This document shows positions 47,316 to 59,370 of a DNA stretch of 64,000 nucleotides, one piece after another (the first letter of the stretch is position 1; each line of letters begins with the position of its first letter). The position numbers and the translations under genes are program-made. The DNA comes from Periplaneta americana (Eukaryota; Arthropoda; Insecta; Blattodea; Blattidae), in assembly GCF_040183065.1 (NCBI RefSeq), contig NC_091123.1, positions 10,534,001 through 10,598,000 of the forward strand, written 5' to 3'. Below the pieces are notes generated by a model that made no database searches, had not been told where the DNA came from, and saw nothing but the letters and a program-made list of their open reading frames with translations.

Positions 47316-48064
47316 TAGGAGTCAATGTAGTGAAATAAACAAGTTTCAGCACCTGTAGGTTAATTTGGTATTTCAGCTTCTTTATCATAAAATATCTATT
47401 TTGATATTTTTGTGTGCAAATAAAATCTGTACCAATGTACTTACCATTTGAAATTAGACTCTAAGTTTATACAAAGAAATTTGACATTACCACTGTAGTT
47501 GTTTGAATTTGACATGAAGAAGTACTCAGTTTTGGCCATATTCAGGGGCAAACGAAAAGTCGCATTTGTCCACAGTCTTATGTGTGTAACGAGATCGCCT
47601 AAATATATATTTTATGAAGTGCACAAATTGGAAATGGGTATTAGTTAAACCGATACCATCTAGAGGGGCTAATGACTTTGTGCTTATTGGAAACCTACCA
47701 GAACTACATGTACAGTTCTAAAATACTGTACCTACCGTTCAAGAGAGCTTGTCCGCGAATGTCGTGCCGTACATATGAAAACGCAGATTTCAGTCTACAA
47801 CTCTGTTGGCCACGTACTGACCATATCGATCTTAGCGGTCATATACCTAACTTGGGTTTAGCGACGATGGCTGTATCTGTTAGAGGACTAAGAAGCGACG
47901 TCACATGTTGGAACATGCTTCATACATAATAAATATATTGCACTGTCTTAAAAGGAGAACGAAATGCGATCTGTGAACTTCGAAATACGGAAGTAAGCTG
48001 CTGCTCTTGGCAAACCGCGGAGACTTCAACGCAAGGTTAAGAAGAAATACAAATTATATAAATA
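47316..48064. other. No gene recognised
   Basis: An 85-codon plus-strand frame (47672-47929), followed by aataaata, contains HIDLSGHIPNLGLATMAVSV. It has no domain and no splice context; probably chance or a decayed repeat. Confidence 0.2.
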
Positions 48065-48830
48065 TATTTTAGCCGTTCATGGAAAAAGAAAGAGAGAGAT
48101 GGAGGAAGGAGGTGCTGCAAGAAAGCGGAAGTGGAGTGAATAGCGAGATGAACGAGAAGAATGGAAGCAGGAAGATAAGAGAGAAACGAAAAGACGAAAG
48201 AAGAAAAAGTTGATTAAGAAGACGAGGAAGGACAATAAAAAGTTTGACGATGAGGAACAGTGAAGAGAGAAGAAAATGATAAAAAATAAGGAGATAAAAC
48301 GAAAAAGATAAACATATGGAAGGCAGATTGTGAAGAAAAGACTTACGACTGAAGGATGAATAAAGAAATTAAAGTGAAAATTGATGTCGAGAAGTAAATA
48401 AGAAAGGAAAGGAGTGGGCACTAGGAGAAGAATTGAAGAAATAAAAAAGAAAACAGGAAAACGTAAGACTAAAAATTCAAAGGAGTAGAAAGAAGAAATA
48501 TGAAAGAAAAATAACGCACAAGAAGGAAAAAAAAGGAAGGTAATGGAGAAAAAGAATAAATAAACGGACGGATTAGAACAATATAGAAAGATAAAGGAGA
48601 GGACGAAGAGAAAGGTATAGGGGAAGAGATGTGGGAAGGATAAAGAACCTAATGAAGGAGAGAAAGCAAAGAGAATAGAAGAAGAAAATGTGAAGGAAGG
48701 GAAAATAATTATAGGATGGAAAGCGAGAGAAGGTAGAAGGAAAATAAAATAAAAAGAACAGGAAAAGCGTAAAAAAGGAAAGGATATAGAGAGAGAAAGG
48801 GAAAAGATGTCACTACATCTCGCCAAAATA
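48065..48830. repeat. Purine-rich tract, 765 bp
   Basis: Nearly unbroken A/G with few pyrimidines on the plus strand. The 292-codon minus-strand frame across it (rich in F, S and L) follows from composition and has no domain; I do not call it a gene. Confidence 0.8.
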
Positions 48831-48949
48831 TTGTAAAAAAATTGCAGAAAATTGTAAAAATTGTAGAAAATTACTAAATAGTAAAATATTGTAAAAATTA
48901 AAGGTTCCTGACAAGACTCTTCAGACAATTGCATCAACCATTTTAAAAC

Positions 48950-49305
48950 CTTCACTGCACATCATCAATCACCATCTCTATTCATCTTTATAATATTCGA
49001 TGTATATTATTTATTTTCAATAAATTTTTATCGTTTTGATAGCCACCACATCTTGTCGCAGAATATTCTTTTTTAAAATTTCATTATGTATTTTTTTAAC
49101 ATTAATTTACATTTTATTTTTTGTTCATTTGAATTGATTAGGATGCCGATATTTTAAATCCAAGATTTGGACGGCTATCATTTCGATGATATTCTCTCTT
49201 CTATTGTAAAATTTTGACTTGCTCCACATCTTAAAGCTTCATTGCTCATGTAAGATCTATGGAATATAATAAATGAATGAATAAATGAATGAATGAATGA
49301 AGAAA
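48950..49305 (+). mobile_element. Probable LINE 3' UTR with (GAAT)n/(AAAT)n tail
   Basis: The sequence ends catgtaagatctatggaata (about 49237-49256), immediately followed by (AAAT/GAAT)n. This is the layout seen at the other LINE tails here. The coding part is not visible, so the family is unknown. Confidence 0.35.
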
Positions 49306-49738
49306 AATGTAAGGATGAAAAAGAGGATAAGAAGACAAGGGAACAAAGAAGGAAATGAAAAATGAAGAGAATGGAGGTGTGAAGTAGGCCTACTTTGAGA
49401 GGAAAACAAAATATGAAACAGATAGTTGACATTGGCATTTGTGGGTACAAGTGGCCCAGGTTCAAATGAAGTGGTTTAAGTACGAAATTTGGTGTAAATT
49501 GGTTCAAGGGGCGCGGTTGCACAGCGGCGTCACACTTGAATTGAGACGCCGCACTTTCTCCGTGTTCTTGACAAACACCAAGTGGCACGCCGCGCCGCCG
49601 CTCTGTTTTTCAGTTGTTGGTGGCGACCCCAACAGCGCTTTCTAGCCTGCGAAAGGGAGACAGACACTCTCACCGTCTGCATGCCACACCAGTTCATTGT
49701 GATGATAATGAAGCAATGGTAGAACGAGAAATACCTTG
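49306..49738. other. Mixed region with a GC-rich patch
   Basis: Purine-rich to 49390, then GC-rich at 49515-49640 (gcggcgtcacacttgaattg). An acceptor-like tgtttttcag lies at 49604 on the plus strand but no exon is recognisable. Confidence 0.2.
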
Positions 49739-49960
49739 CCTATCATCAGCCTTAAGCCACCGGCATAGTTCGTTTTCCTGCTGCTCCAGATCTGGGTTCG
49801 ATCCCCGCTTGGCCTGAATATCCGGTTTGGTTTTTCAGAGGTTTTTCCAAATTTAAGGCGAATGTCAGGTAATACACAGCGAATCCTCCGCTTCATCTTA
49901 CCAATATCATCTCGCTGTTACCATTCTATCGAGCTAAATAACCTAGCACCACAGTCTCGT
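49739..49960 (+). mobile_element. SINE family 2
   Basis: A tRNA-like head with B box GGGTTCGATCCCC is followed by cttggcctgaatatccggtt, ttttcagaggtttttccaaa and a body ending gagctaaataacctagcacc. It abuts the 1.15 kb TIR element that begins at 49964. Confidence 0.6.
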
Positions 49961-49963
49961 ATA

Positions 49964-51117
49964 TGGGCTATTCCATATGAAATCGATCAGTAAAAAAACC
50001 TCGCATTTTTTATACTCTAATTTTTTCCCTACTTATGCAAGGTGCTGAGGAGAGTGCATTTTCAAAAATATACTATCGAAAGTCAAACGGTTTTCGTATT
50101 ATTGAGCGACAAATTTAGCGTATTTTATAAAAACAAGCCTATTTCAGCGCCCAGAACTCTGGAACCATTTACTGCAGAACATTGAACGAGAACTTATTTT
50201 GAAGCTGACATTTGGTAGGTTATGTTAAGAAGTAATCTTCATTTTTATTGTACACAGAGAGACAGATAATCTGATTTTACTTGCTTTTAGGCTTTTTGGC
50301 CATTTGTAAAAATGTAAAAAAATATTGAGGAAAAACCTTGCATTATTAAGAGGGATTCGGCATTGTTTTCTTAGTGGTACGGCAATAAGTTTCGAGGGTA
50401 TTAAATAGATTATTTTTACACGCCTAGACTTGAACGGCGCAGTACCGCACGCACTGGCCGAGAGCTGAAGATAAGCGAGCGTTGGGCATCATTTTACTCC
50501 TGTGTTTATGAAAACCTGTGATAAAGCTACCACAGCCATGCGCTGCTAGACGACACATCACGTGTTTGTCTCCTGGCCTTGCTTGTCTCGGCTAGCTCCC
50601 GTCTTACAGTCAGCTGCTTAGTTCACGCGCGTACTATTTATTTTCTTTATTTGATATTTTCAATACTTTCTTATCAACGTACCATCAGTAAAAAATATGT
50701 GTTTATTTGTACTTTCAATGCGGAATCTAACTATATATTTTTTTTTTAATATTTTTTCCTAGTCAAAGGCGTCTTAATGAGGAAAAATGTAAATTTCTCC
50801 ATTTCCATAAAAAGTAAGAAAATCTGTTTACATGTCAATATAAACTTAAATTTCTCAGCATCAAAATAAACCATGATTTTGATCATTGGGTGAAAGGGTT
50901 TCGGAGCTACAACAGTTTAAAGTTGCTAATTTTATGAAAATACGATAAATTTAAATATTTTAAATTTAAACACGATGAAGTTCTGATGCCCCAAACTTTG
51001 CACAAAGCGTTGTATCACAGTTCTCTACTTACAAACTTACAAAAAAAGTTTTATTGTATTTAAAATTGTAAGGTCAATTTTCTCTATATTTCGGTCGATT
51101 TGAGATGGAATAACTCA
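49964..51117. mobile_element. 1.15 kb non-autonomous TIR element, family Z, copy 2
   Basis: Full-length relative of 18230-19366 in the same orientation, flanked by TA. Its right terminus has diverged (ataactca instead of atagcccg). It is bounded by a SINE on the left and MITE X copy 3 on the right. Confidence 0.75.
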
Positions 51118-51280
51118 TATACAGTCACGAAGCTTGAGTTCTGAGGATGCTAGGAACAATAGACTGTGCTGGTACTATTTCGCATTGTCTGTAATGAGGC
51201 GATATTAGCGACCCTAGTGGTGAGCAACTATCAATGGATGCATATTTACTACGTATTGAGCTTCGTGACCGTAGACTGTG
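51118..51280 (+). mobile_element. MITE family X, copy 3
   Basis: Same core as at 557. The left TIR starts directly at the end of the 1.15 kb element ending 51117; the right TIR is shortened. A detached TIR-like piece (acacagtttagtatataca) lies at about 51361-51380. Confidence 0.65.
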
Positions 51281-51569
51281 CTAGTACTGTGCGACCAACA
51301 GATGAACCGTATCGGAAGAAGATTGCTGCTGTAGGTTTGTTGTCATCAGTTTCTGGTTATAACACAGTTTAGTATATACATTCACTACACAAATATGAAA
51401 ATACATGCTGCAGACAGATTTTAATATTATTTTCGTAATATTTATTACAGTTCCCTATATCTGTGAATTTGAGATGTAATTGTTGAGATATTTTTCAAAC
51501 ACGTAAAATACAGTTAAGTTTTTATACATTTACAACTATTATTTTTTTTTTATGCTGGGAAAGTCTCAC

Positions 51570-51642
51570 CGTTTGGGCACCCCTTTTGAGCGGCGATTTG
51601 CCCCAGACACCAGACGACTTTATCTGATTGCTTAACTTTCAT
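51570..51642 (-). other. Candidate short exon in a GC-rich block
   Basis: On the minus strand an acceptor- or initiator-like ...gtgtttcagtt is followed by an ATG and 24 open codons starting MKVKQSDKVVWCLGQIAAQK. A consensus-like donor (AACG|GTGAGA) follows in phase 1. The block behind it (to about 51780) is CpG-rich, unlike the local AT-rich DNA. It could be a first exon with its promoter (TCAGT resembles the arthropod initiator), an internal exon, or chance. No family is recognised. Confidence 0.2.
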
Positions 51643-52084
51643 CGTGCGATCTAAAGAAATCGTTAACTGAAACACGAAAAATTCGTCACCGACGAGTGAG
51701 CGCGCTGGAGCGAGGGTGGGCGTGGCGCACGACTGCGAGCGCGGTCCGACCTTCGACTGGACAGCGCGAGACAAGTGACGGTCGACCCGCGTTCACAGGT
51801 CTGCAACATAGCTCTGCTTTTTGCATACGCTTAAGGTGAAGAAAGTAACTGTTACAGCTACTGTTGTTAACACTGTTATTATGATTAATGTTATTGCTGC
51901 TACTATTTTATCGATATTAAATTAATAATTATTACTTCTAGTCGTCGTGGTTATTAAACAGGTTGTTTGATCCACGGTTTTTGAGTTCAGATCTTACCGA
52001 GATGCAATAGATTTTAAGTGGTGATAAAATCGTTAAAGTAAACCTGTGAGTCCATGTCGTAGATTTATGACACATAAAAGAATA

Positions 52085-52245
52085 CTGTACCAGCTATAAA
52101 GGCTGGGGAGGGGATCATTGTGCTAACCACACGATACCTCCATTCTGGTTGGATGATCGTCCACCTCTGCTTCGGCATGTGGGCGTGAGGCCAGCAACCG
52201 GCTGGTCGGTCTAGGCCCTTCACGGGCTGTAGCGCCACGGATTAT
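52085..52245 (+). repeat. GC-rich dispersed-repeat-like segment
   Basis: The segment contains tggttggatgatcgtccacc, aggccagcaaccggctggtc and tagcgccacggattattat. This structured GC-rich sequence ending in ATT units resembles LINE 3' UTR or SINE material. No coding frame or Pol III box is visible, and no second copy lies in the window. Confidence 0.3.
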
Positions 52246-52364
52246 TATAAAAGAATACTGTCCGGGATGGAGGGTTCTGGGAAAATCGTCGGCCGTGTAT
52301 CGTTCTCTTTAAATTTCGACGCTAAATAATTTCTACAATTGAAAAATCGTAATATAAAATGCTT

Positions 52365-52365
52365 T

Positions 52366-52416
<51 letters not shown>

Positions 52417-52477
52417 CACTACTATTACTACTACCACTACTACCACCACCACCACCACCACCACTACTACTGCTACG

Positions 52478-52535
<58 letters not shown>
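52365..52535. repeat. (ACT)n microsatellite with ACC variants
   Basis: About 55 triplets of TAC/ACT with a CCA-rich middle. Y-, L-, P- or V-only frames are artefacts. Confidence 0.95.
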
Positions 52536-52536
<1 letters not shown>

Positions 52537-52647
52537 AGTTTCTACCACCCCTTCAAAAGTAATGTTTCATTCCTGTCCCTACTTATATTAAACCCTCTGA
52601 TGTTTAGGCATGTAGGGACCTAATCCCTGAGAAAAAAAAAGAAGTTT

Positions 52648-53330
52648 TTTTTACTGCAGACCCAACCTCTCTATCTTTCAAACTGTGGATTATGTAACAA
52701 TTTTTCTGCTATGAAAACTTATTGAAAAATTACATTTTTTGTAGGAGAAAAATTAATTACTCCTTAGATAATTAATTTTAGGCTGAAGTTAGAAATATCT
52801 GAAAGGCTTCTTGTGCAAATATTACTTTTTATTTAAACAAATTGTGAAACCTCTTTCACGCATTAAAATACAGGTTTTTTTTTTCTTTACGAAAAATTGT
52901 CATTTTATAAAATTCTCTTGAGTTAGAAATTCGCAGAAAATTGACCCGGGACTAACACCACCACTTACATCATAACATTGAGAGTTGTTAATACTGGTCA
53001 ATCAGTTTATTCCCTGCATTTCAGTAAACAGTTGTGGAGTTTGCTACAAGTGTAGAAAGGTTAGATTTCTCCCTTCAAAAAGAGTGAAAAGGCGTCGAAA
53101 TTCAGTGAGTGTGGACGTGAAGTGGCAGATTATTGGGATGTGGAAAAATGACTGGAGATAATATTTAACTGTATCCCAAAAATACATTGGTCTAAATACA
53201 TCTATTCTGAGTAATTAATTTTTTTCCTATAAAAAGTAATTTTTTAGTAAGTTGCCATAATAGAAAAATTGTTATATCCTAATCCACAATTTGAAAGGTA
53301 GAGAGATTGGGTTTGCAGTAAAAAAACTGT
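52648..53330. mobile_element. Foldback element, about 680 bp
   Basis: Arms 52648-52766 and 53205-53330 are imperfect inverted repeats sharing ttttactgcagacccaacct and tttcaaactgtggatta. No coding capacity or clear duplication. Confidence 0.55.
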
Positions 53331-53729
53331 ATTTTTCACAAGCATTTTGTCCCTGTATAAACATCAAAGGATTTCACATAACTATAAGGACAGGAGTGAA
53401 GGCATGTCCTCAAACTTATGGTGGAGCCTGTAATACTACTACAGAGCTGTTCGTAGCGCTCGGTGTCGTCAGAGCGCGACTTCTTAATGTGTGAGTTCAG
53501 GCGTAATTGCGAATTGAAATAGACACCGAGCGGAACTGAGCCATCTTCAAATTGTAGCATAACCGTGTTACTTGGTAGCGGCTTGTGAAATATTTCATGA
53601 AAGCCCACTGAAACGTGTTTCAAATTTGAGCCATGTACACATCCAAATCTATATGGACTAAAAATAACCTCAACACTAAGTACTAAGCCAAACATTGAAT
53701 TAGCATTATTTTTATATGTAAATATTCTG

Positions 53730-54022
53730 ACAAATAAACAAACAAATAAATAAAGAAAGAAACAAACAAATAAGTAACTAAGTAAATAAATAAATAAATT
53801 AATTAATTAATGAGTGAATAAATAAATAAATAAACAAACAAACAAATAAGTAACTAAGTAAATAAATAATTAAATAAATAAATGAATAAATAAATAAGTA
53901 AATAAATGAATGAATAAATACATAAGTAAATAAATGAATGAATAAATAAATAAACAAATAAATAAGTAACTAAGTAAATAAATAAATAAATAAGTAAATG
54001 AACAAAGAAATAAGTAACTAAG

Positions 54023-54057
<35 letters not shown>

Positions 54058-54475
54058 GTAAATAAATAGACAAATATACAAATAAACAAATAAAATAAAA
54101 TAAAATAAATAAATAAATAAGATAAAATAAATAAACAAATAAACAAACAAATAAAAAAGTAACTAAATAAATAAGTAAATAAATAAGTAAATAAATATAT
54201 ATCAATAAATAAGTAAATAAGCAAGTAACTAAATAAATAAATAAGTAAGTAAATAAATAAATGAATAAATACACAAATAATTAAACAAATAAAATAAATA
54301 AATAAATAAGTAAATAAAGAAATAATAAAATTAAATTAATAAACAAATAAATAAGTATATAAATATATATATATATATATACATAAATGAATAAATGCAT
54401 AAATAATAAAATAAATAAATACTTATAATAAATAAATAGGCAAATAAATAAACAAAATAAATAAATAAATACTTG
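53730..54475. repeat. Degenerate (TAAA)n array
   Basis: Units aaataaat with aagtaactaagt variants recurring about every 60-130 bp, and a short (TA)n at 54362-54380. Confidence 0.9.
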
Positions 54476-54770
54476 GTTGCTAGGGACACATGTACGGTAG
54501 CCGAACCATAATTTCAGTACTGTTTGTTTCAGCGCATGCTGTAGTAGGCCTACTACCTGCTACCGTTTTATAGACGTTTACAAACAAAAGGCAGAATTGT
54601 TAAGGTGCTTTGTAAATGCTTGCAGTACTTTCTTCGTTGCCTGGAAGGCGCGCCTGAGGTATGTCTTCCTGTGAAAGGGAAACATGCGGTCACCAGGTTG
54701 TGGTGGAAGACGCTTTCCTCTGACAAGTATCGTTTCCTGGTAGATGCATCCCGTCACACAGCAAGTGTCG

Positions 54771-54772
<2 letters not shown>

Positions 54773-54842
<70 letters not shown>
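54773..54842. repeat. (ATT)n microsatellite
   Basis: About 23 pure ATT triplets. Confidence 0.95.
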
Positions 54843-54843
<1 letters not shown>

Positions 54844-54844
54844 T

Positions 54845-56120
54845 GTTTAGTGGCGCTACACATTCAGCGAATCAGTAGTTTCTGGATAGGGAAATAAGTA
54901 TTTGAGGAGTGGAAAAACTGAAGGAGCTAAGCGCCAAAAACAAGTTTTCGAGTTATTCAATAAAAATTGTAGAACGTTTATAATTTTTTGTTAAAATTGT
55001 TTAAACAAATATGTAAATCAACTTCAGACTAGGCTACTGTATGTTGCTTATGCAAAGTTTTCTCAAAAGATCTTTTAAGAGAAAAATATATTGAGTAGAT
55101 CATTTGGAAACGAGCTAAGTCTAAATTTTCATTTCATATCTAAAAGAGCAATCCTGATTAGTGCGCCACAAAATAATGTATGAATCTTTGGCGAAATTTC
55201 ATGTTTAAACCTCAGGTCAATTGCACCCTCGGCAGCAACTCCGTAGCCCTCGCTGTAAACGTCTTCATTTTCGCCCTTTATACATGAATTACTATACTTT
55301 TACTTTTTTTTTTGCTTTCAGATCCTCTATTTATTCCTCAAAGGTTTCCCACATAGTGGTTAGCATCCTGTATACACAAGAATTACTTTCAAAATAACTT
55401 AACCCTAGTTGCTAAGGAAATGTAACTAGGAATAATTCAGCGTTCCCATATACGAAAAGGATATTACTGGTCGTATGAGTAGGGTTATAGGTATAATTGC
55501 AGTTTGTTTTGGGTGGCAGGTAGAAAACACGTTTTGTCTTTCTTCCGTTCTTTATTTAACTGTTACTGTAGTTAAAGCTGCTAAGGTCTTCATAAGTGGG
55601 AATTTTAAGGCTGTCCAAAATAAAGAGATCTTTAAAGTGTGTCAGTGGATAATATGACAAACCTGCACTTAAGTTTTACAGAGCATTACATTTGGAAATA
55701 GTAACCAATTATACGTATTCAGCAAGTTGGGATACTTTTCGGACGTATGGCAGATGTGTCACAGAACGTGGATGGATAACGTACGGAATTATGTGATAAT
55801 GAAGGGTTAGACGTTACAGGATTGCGAAGGAAGCGTGTTATAACCTTTGTGGAAGGTAGTATCCGAGAATCGCCTGAACAGACTCGGGAAATCATGAGAA
55901 ATCCAATTCAGGATAGCTGGTCCTCAGAATCGAAGTCCGACCTTCCGAAAAAAAAATGGTAGGCGGGATAACCAGTAAACACCATGATTGATATTTTATT
56001 TAATATGGCGGTTATTTTTAAAGATATGTAAAATGTTTAATGGGAAGACATATTTCGCTTAATGATACTTATTTTTAGTCACATTTATGTTCAAAGTTTT
56101 CATTTTTTTTCACACAATCT
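54845..56120. other. No feature recognised
   Basis: AT-rich DNA. A short frame near 55820-55960 (RKRVITFVEGSIRESPEQTR) is hydrophilic but has no start, domain or splice context. Confidence 0.2.
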
Positions 56121-56797
56121 TAATTCTGTGGCCGGGAGGAAAAAGGTCTTAAGTCAATTTTTGTGAAAATGAGATTTTTATATATTCTGAAAGCGGAAAC
56201 AATTCTCTGGAATCTGGTAAAATGGCTGAAGTGAAATAAGACTCCTGACTGGATTTATAGAGCGTTACCAAATGTCCTAAGTACTTTTTGAATCGAGCAC
56301 ACACAGAATAAAGGACTTAACAATGTTTAATACTTTATTCCTTACAAACCATCACATGTTTTCTTTCCATGCTTCCCTATTAAAACGGTCTAACTTGTAT
56401 ATTAGCCATTTTATCACATACTGATGCCCTTTCCTTTTAAAACTTTAAGCGGAAGGGTAAACAGTCTTATAATTGTTTAAGACTCATTTTGCATTCCTAA
56501 TAATTTACATTTCCATTTATTTTGACATGAAAAAGGTCTTATGTTTAATAGTCCCTTCTACTCAGTTTGGCTTCTAATCTTAAAAGGGCTTAAGTGAGGC
56601 TATTTTTGGAAATAATCAAGAAAATTGTTAAATGAGCAACATTGCCTATTTCAGAAGAAATATAAACAAATAATATCCAGGAAAAACCTCTTAATTAAAA
56701 GAACTCTATAATTGACACCAATTTCAATCTTTCTACTGCTCTCCTGAAAAGAACAAAATTTTTACTTAAGACCTTCTTCCTCCCGGCCACAGAATTA
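56121..56797. mobile_element. Inverted-repeat element, 677 bp, just past gene 2's stop
   Basis: TIRs TAATTCTGTGGCCGGGAGGA face each other, continuing into aaggtcttaagt. The motif cttaag or gtcttaa recurs through the body. On the minus strand AATAAA occurs at about 56515-56520, a potential poly(A) signal for gene 2. Confidence 0.65.
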
Positions 56798-56845
56798 TGT
56801 TGTTAGACCCAGATTGGAACCCGGTGTGACGAGTTGTTGATTGCG

Positions 56846-57057
56846 CTATTGGCGCACGGGTGCGTACTGTATGTTGACGTTGTCACGCAGCAGGTGCGTG
56901 GGAGTGCGTGTGTGGATGATGTCCCTGCCGTCTGCCGGGAAGGCCACTCGATTCCCCAGCGGAGGTCCTCCGCGGTGCCGCAGCGGGATGAGCGGGAAGC
57001 CTCCGAGATGCGGCGCCGTGTAGCATGCGCAATGCAGCGCACAGATGTCTTCCAAAC
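56846..57057 (-). CDS. Gene 2, terminal exon with a Cys cluster
   Basis: The acceptor (...cacgtgtcactcag|GT) adds GT to the G of the middle exon, making SGL-G-LEDICALHCACY in frame. The exon encodes 69 residues and ends NVNIQYAPVRQ before TAG. Features are three Cys in nine residues (C-x3-C-x-C), a Gly/Pro/Arg-rich middle around HLGGFPLIPLRHRGGPPLG, and a Thr/His/Arg stretch. Exons at 59828, 59403 and 56846 together give 147 residues. The three-way phase match is the main evidence that this is a real gene. The stop lies only 48 bp before a 677 bp inverted-repeat element, so the 3' UTR probably runs into it. No family is recognised. Confidence 0.62.
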
Positions 57058-57390
57058 CTGAGTGACACGTGTGATGCATAGTCAGCAGGCGCGAAAACAC
57101 GTTTATAATGTACCCGACAATTTCATGCATAGGAGGATTATAACAGGTACGATATCGCACATTCTGCGTTTGAGGACACCGTATAATTTACTGTTTGCCA
57201 CTTCGTAGTTAGGCAGTGATAATGAACACACTGGAAGGTGTTATAAGGAAGTAGCAGCGAGAATGTTGACGTTCTTGAAGATTGATTATGACAGCAGTGC
57301 GAGAGGAAGGCCACGATAAGAGATGTAAATGCGAACTAGCAAATGTTGCTGAACTTAGTAAGAAGGAACGAAATGAAAGGTTAGTTAAAA

Positions 57391-58660
57391 ATCCCGCACC
57401 ACCTAAATAACTTTTGAAGCATACGGTACAGTGACATGAAACTTGGTATGTGAGGATACCCATATGCTAAGAACTCAATAATGGCATTACCGAGTTTTTT
57501 TCTACTTCCGGTTTAACCGGAAGTAACTCCAACTCTCTTATTTTAAATGGAACACCCAATATATATTTTTATTTTTCAATAGTACTCATTAAGATCTTTT
57601 CAAAAATTACCCATACTTGATACTTCTATACAAATTCAGTATTACTAAGTCAAGGAGACAGAAAAGTGTATCGAATATTATAGTACATTATGCAACGAGC
57701 CTATAATGATAATCATTAAGAAGCGAATATGGATGTTTATGAAACGAGCGCAAGCGCGTTTCATAATTTTCATACGAGCTTGTTAATTACCATTATAGGC
57801 GAGTTTCATACGACTTTTCATGCTCGACCATATTTCTAACTTGAAATTATTCAGGTGTATACATTTTATTTGTATCTGACAAGATCGGAAGTGACCTTGT
57901 TCTAGGTCGTGAATTGTGAGATGTGCGCAGACGCGAAAGTATTGATTTTTTCCGAGGAACAATAATGTCATTGACCTTGTGTAATCCCGTTAAACTTGGT
58001 ATAACCTTGATTATTGAATTCGACATTGAAAAACGAGATGACAAATTGAATTTATTTGAATATTATTTACAATTAACGCTAATTATTATAGTAACAGAAC
58101 ATAACCTTCTGCGACAGTATTGGATTTCCAGCCTCCGTGACTTTTCGCTAATTCTCTTTCGATTGCATATCCGAGAATAATCGATACTTGCGGTTTTATA
58201 ACGGTACAAAGCAGACTTGTCATTGGCTGAACACCTATAAGCTGAGTTGTCATTGGCTGAAAACACCTGTACTTTAATGAGTAGGTGTACTTTAATGATA
58301 TACATTAAAGGACTGCTACCAGGTGTATAATTACTACATTTCGCATGGTCGAGCATAAAAATAATCAACGCACCACCTAAATAACTTTTGAAGCATACGG
58401 TTCAGTGACATGAAACTTGGTATGTGAGGATAACCATATACTAAGAACTCAATAATGGTATTACCGAGTTCTTTATACTTCCGGTTTAACCGGAAGTAAC
58501 TCCAAATTTGTTATTTTAAATGGAAAACCCAATATATTTTTTTCATTTTTGAATAGTGCTCATTAAGATCTTTTCAAAAAGTACCCACACTTGATACTTC
58601 TGTACAAATTCAGTTTTGCTAAGTCAAGAAAACAGAAAAGTGTATCGAATATTAAAATAA
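57391..58660. repeat. Pair of 290 bp direct repeats, 970 bp apart, plus an inverted third piece
   Basis: Copies at 57391-57680 and 58365-58656 share gcaccacctaaataactttt and tacttccggtttaaccggaa. A 56 bp inverted piece lies at 58832-58887. The spacer contains catgctcgaccatat near 57820 and its complement near 58345, which bound an inner unit. The spacer could be an element that duplicated, or was captured by, the repeats. No family is recognised. Confidence 0.55.
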
Positions 58661-58889
58661 TAAAATACTCCTTCCTTAACAAAAACAAAACAAAGCTAGC
58701 TCACCTTCTAAATTATGTGTTCAAATTGGTAGCCCTCAGCTGTTTTACAATGTGTCACTCGATCATAGAAACCATTTAAGGAATGATTTAACCAGGCTTT
58801 AGAAATATCTTGCACTACTTCCATTTTTATTTAGCAACACTGAATTTGTACAGAAGTATCAAGTGTGGGTACTTTTTGAAAAGCTCTTT

Positions 58890-59370
58890 GTCGATTAGGA
58901 GGTAAAAAGTGAAGATGAAGGAAGAGAAATTAGAGAAAGAAGAGAAAAAAGAGGTGGTGAACGAAAAGGAAGAATGGGAAGAAAGGAAAGGAAATGGAGG
59001 AGGGAGAAAGATACACAAAGGAAATAGAGGAAGAGGAATAGAAGGCAGAGTAGAAGATAAAGAATAAAGAGGAACGGAAGAAAGACGAAGTGAAGAGAAA
59101 GGAATATTAAGGGAGAAGAAAATGCTGTGGAGAAAGAATAAAATGAGAGAACAAAAAGGAAAAAGAGATGTTACGTTAATGGAAGAGGAAAGGAGAAGAG
59201 GAGGAGAAGGAAGAGAGAAGAGAAAAGATGAAACGGGAGAGAGGAAGAGAAAACAGATAGTGGGGTAGAAGGAAAAGGAGAAAGAAACAGGAAGTGAATG
59301 AGAAGTAGGAGTTGAAATGGACGATGGAAGAAGAAGAAGAGATAAAATAAGAAACAGAAGAGGAATGTGA
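58890..59370. repeat. Purine-rich tract in gene 2 intron
   Basis: GA-rich on the plus strand, so polypyrimidine in the gene 2 transcript, starting about 30 bp after the donor at 59402. The long minus-strand frames here reflect composition. Confidence 0.8.

Noticed and set aside
48077-48955. 292-codon minus-strand open frame, the longest in the window
   Set aside because: It lies over a purine-rich tract; the product is almost only F, S, L, P, I and Y with no domain. Stop codons are rare in polypyrimidine DNA.
52333-52623. Poly-Val, poly-Tyr and poly-Leu frames
   Set aside because: Translation of (ACT)n.
53854-54274. Long Y/L/F/I-rich frames resembling membrane proteins
   Set aside because: Translation of (TAAA)n; the same artefact occurs at 12634-13031 and 15852-17252.
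56883-57068. Alternative frame over gene 2's last exon (His/Pro/Ala-rich)
   Set aside because: Only the LEDICALHCACY frame matches the phase 1 donor of the preceding exon; the other open frames are shadows in GC-rich DNA.
57391-58656. Direct repeats considered as LTRs
   Set aside because: They lack TG...CA ends, a primer-binding site and a polypurine tract, and a third inverted piece is present. No LTR-element coding lies between them.
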